Shown: one piece after another, positions 6,194 to 7,864 of the stretch
Layout: each line of letters begins with the position of its first letter
Numbering within the stretch: position 1 is the stretch's first letter
Assembly (NCBI GenBank): GCA_009706135.1
Contig: WLRX01000037.1
Coordinates: 1-7,864 of the forward strand
Direction: 5' to 3'
DNA from: Actinomycetota bacterium
GTDB lineage: Bacteria > Actinomycetota > Actinomycetes > Nanopelagicales > Nanopelagicaceae
DNA length: 7,864 nt
The notes under the pieces: generated by a model
Seen by the model: only the letters and a program-made list of their open reading frames with translations
The model's database searches: none
Told to the model about the DNA's origin: nothing
Program-made: the position numbers and the translations under genes

Positions 6194-7864
6194 ATGTTTG
6201 AGCGGTTTACAGATCGAGCCCGACGCGTTGTTGTGCTGGCGCAAGAAGAAGCTCGCATGCTCAATCACAATTACATTGGCACAGAACACATCCTTCTTGG
6301 ATTAATTCACGAAGGTGAAGGCGTTGCAGCTAAGGCTCTCGAATCACTTGGTATTTCACTTGAAGGTGTTCGCGCACAAGTAGAAGAAATTATTGGACAA
6401 GGTCAACAGGCACCAAGTGGTCACATTCCTTTTACTCCACGTGCAAAGAAAGTTCTCGAACTCTCATTACGTGAAGCCTTGCAACTTGGCCACAATTACA
6501 TTGGTACAGAACATATTCTTCTTGGACTTATCCGCGAAGGCGAAGGAGTTGCCGCACAAGTTCTTGTAAAACTCGGTGCAGACCTTAACCGCGTACGCCA
6601 AAGTGTTATTCAGCTTCTTTCTGGTTATCAAGGAAAAGAAGCAGTCGCTTCCGGCGGACCTGCGGAAGGAACACCATCTACATCTTTGGTTCTCGATCAA
6701 TTTGGTCGCAACCTCACACAAGCAGCGCGCGAGGGAAAGCTTGATCCAGTAATCGGTCGCGAACTTGAAATCGAACGCGTTATGCAAGTTCTTTCACGTC
6801 GAACAAAGAACAACCCAGTATTGATCGGTGAACCAGGAGTTGGCAAGACAGCTGTTGTTGAAGGCCTTGCACAAGCAATCGTTAAGAACGATGTGCCAGA
6901 GACTTTGAAAGATAAGCAGCTATATTCACTCGATCTCGGCGCACTCGTTGCAGGTTCACGATACCGCGGAGATTTTGAAGAGCGCTTGAAGAAAGTTCTT
7001 AAAGAAATCAAAACTCGCGGTGACATTATTCTTTTCATCGATGAGATTCATACCCTCGTTGGCGCAGGAGCCGCAGAAGGTGCAATCGATGCAGCAAGCA
7101 TCCTGAAACCAATGCTTGCTCGAGGCGAATTACAGACAATCGGTGCAACCACACTTGATGAATATCGCAAACACCTGGAAAAGGATGCAGCGCTAGAGCG
7201 CCGCTTTCAACCAATTCAGGTCAAAGAGCCATCAGTGGCCCACACAATTGAAATTCTTAAAGGTCTACGCGATCGCTACGAAACACACCACCGTGTATCA
7301 ATCACAGATGGTGCGCTCGCAGCCGCTGCAAACATGGCAGATCGTTATGTCTCAGATCGTTTCTTGCCAGATAAGGCAATTGATCTGATCGATGAAGCAG
7401 GTTCACGTCTTCGCATCAAGCGCATGACAGCACCTGCTGAACTACGTGCATTTGATGACAAGATCGCAAATGCACGTAAAGAAAAAGAGTCTGCAATTGA
7501 CGGACAAGATTTTGAAAAGGCAGCCGGACTTCGCGATACTGAAAAGAATCTCATCGCTGAAAAAGCAGAGGCTGAGAAACATTGGAAAGCAACTGATCTT
7601 GATAAGGTTACAGAAGTTGATGAAGAGTTAATTGCACAAGTTCTTTCTGCCTCAACTGGTATTCCAGTATTTAAATTAACTGAAGAAGAAACTGCACGAC
7701 TTCTTCGTATGGAAGATGAACTACATCGTCGCGTGATCGGACAAGATCAAGCGATTAAGGCGTTGTCACAAGCCATTCGTCGTACACGTGCAGGTTTAAA
7801 GGATCCAAAGCGTCCAGGCGGATCATTTATCTTCGCTGGTCCATCTGGTGTTGGTAAGACAGAA
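6194..7864 (+). CDS. clpC: ATP-dependent Clp protease ATP-binding subunit ClpC (3' end beyond window)
   Basis: AAA+ unfoldase that feeds proteins to the ClpP peptidase. The open frame runs 557 codons to the window edge without a stop; the family is usually about 810-850 residues, so roughly the last third is missing. In order: two N-domain repeats (about residues 4-67 and 80-142), a linker, then AAA+ domain 1 with Walker A GEPGVGKT (212-219), Walker B ILFIDE (279-284), sensor 1 IGATT (316-320) and arginine-finger region LERRF (334-338). A coiled middle segment with a UVR-type motif follows (about 434-452, [10 protein letters not shown]). That segment marks ClpC rather than ClpB, whose middle domain is longer. 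The second AAA+ domain begins near 510 with VIGQDQA, and its Walker A GPSGVGKT (549-556) is the last thing visible. Its own leader suggests regulation separate from the biosynthetic operon. Confidence 0.97.
   Translation, partial: MFERFTDRARRVVVLAQEEARMLNHNYIGTEHILLGLIHEGEGVAAKALESLGISLEGVRAQVEEIIGQGQQAPSGHIPFTPRAKKVLELSLREALQLGHNYIGTEHILLGLIREGEGVAAQVLVKLGADLNRVRQSVIQLLSGYQGKEAVASGGPAEGTPSTSLVLDQFGRNLTQAAREGKLDPVIGRELEIERVMQVLSRRTKNNPVLIGEPGVGKTAVVEGLAQAIVKNDVPETLKDKQLYSLDLGALVAGSRYRGDFEERLKKVLKEIKTRGDIILFIDEIHTLVGAGAAEGAIDAASILKPMLARGELQTIGATTLDEYRKHLEKDAALERRFQPIQVKEPSVAHTIEILKGLRDRYETHHRVSITDGALAAAANMADRYVSDRFLPDKAIDLIDEAGSRLRIKRMTAPAELRAFDDKIANARKEKESAIDGQDFEKAAGLRDTEKNLIAEKAEAEKHWKATDLDKVTEVDEELIAQVLSASTGIPVFKLTEEETARLLRMEDELHRRVIGQDQAIKALSQAIRRTRAGLKDPKRPGGSFIFAGPSGVGKTE
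6266..6330 (+). repeat. Direct repeat, copy 1 (Clp N-domain)
   Basis: This 65-base stretch is about 85% identical (10 mismatches by eye) to 6491-6555, exactly 225 bases (75 codons) downstream and in the same frame. Both encode [14 protein letters not shown] plus GEGVAA. It reflects the known two-fold repeat of the Clp N-domain, which binds adaptors and substrates, and not a mobile or regulatory repeat. Confidence 0.85.
6491..6555 (+). repeat. Direct repeat, copy 2 (Clp N-domain)
   Basis: Second copy of the repeat at 6266-6330. Most differences are at third codon positions, but there are also amino-acid changes such as IHE to IRE. The DNA identity is high for a protein-level repeat. Confidence 0.85.

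Noticed and set aside
6467..7038. Antisense open frames within clpC
   Set aside because: They lie opposite the conserved ClpC N-domain and first AAA+ domain and look like chance frames of low-complexity composition.
1..7864. Mobile elements, CRISPR arrays, phage, toxin-antitoxin or defence genes
   Set aside because: Nearly all bases are assigned to six complete housekeeping genes plus a partial clpC and a short spacer. No transposase, integrase, spaced short repeats or tRNA-like structure is visible.

Overview
The window reads as one chromosomal housekeeping segment, entirely on the + strand, from a low-GC member of the Actinobacteria. Three things point there: the gene order panC-nadB-nadC-coaX-lysS-(argA)-clpC, which is a known actinobacterial neighbourhood; the actinobacterial-type sequence of the short N-acetylglutamate synthase and of LysS motif 2; and the AT-leaning codon use with very tight gene packing. 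That combination resembles streamlined freshwater actinobacteria of the acI / Nanopelagicales type. The lineage is my inference; no search was run.

Layout: positions 1-65 probably hold the last codons of an upstream gene whose stop overlaps the panC start. Positions 62-6064 carry six complete genes with almost no spacers: panC and nadB overlap by 4 bases, nadB and nadC by 1 base, and the next gaps are 3, 20 and 6 bases. This is very probably one operon. Positions 6065-6193 are the only real intergenic region (129 bases) and hold a palindrome, a GC-rich hairpin and a strong ribosome binding site. From 6194 to the window end runs the first 557 codons of clpC, cut off at the second Walker A motif.

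Function: PanC (pantothenate synthetase) and CoaX (type III pantothenate kinase) are successive steps toward coenzyme A. NadB (L-aspartate oxidase) and NadC (quinolinate phosphoribosyltransferase) are the first and third steps of de novo NAD synthesis from aspartate. LysS charges tRNA-Lys, and the ArgA-like GNAT protein makes N-acetylglutamate for arginine synthesis. ClpC is a AAA+ unfoldase of the Clp protease and is probably transcribed from its own promoter. The partners nadA, panB and panD are not in the window.

I see no mobile element, CRISPR array, RNA gene, phage gene or defence gene, and no evidence of an undescribed system. The points worth a second look are small: leaderless or SD-poor coupled starts, a trimmed PanC N-terminus, the absence of lsr2 from its usual slot, and the structured clpC upstream region.
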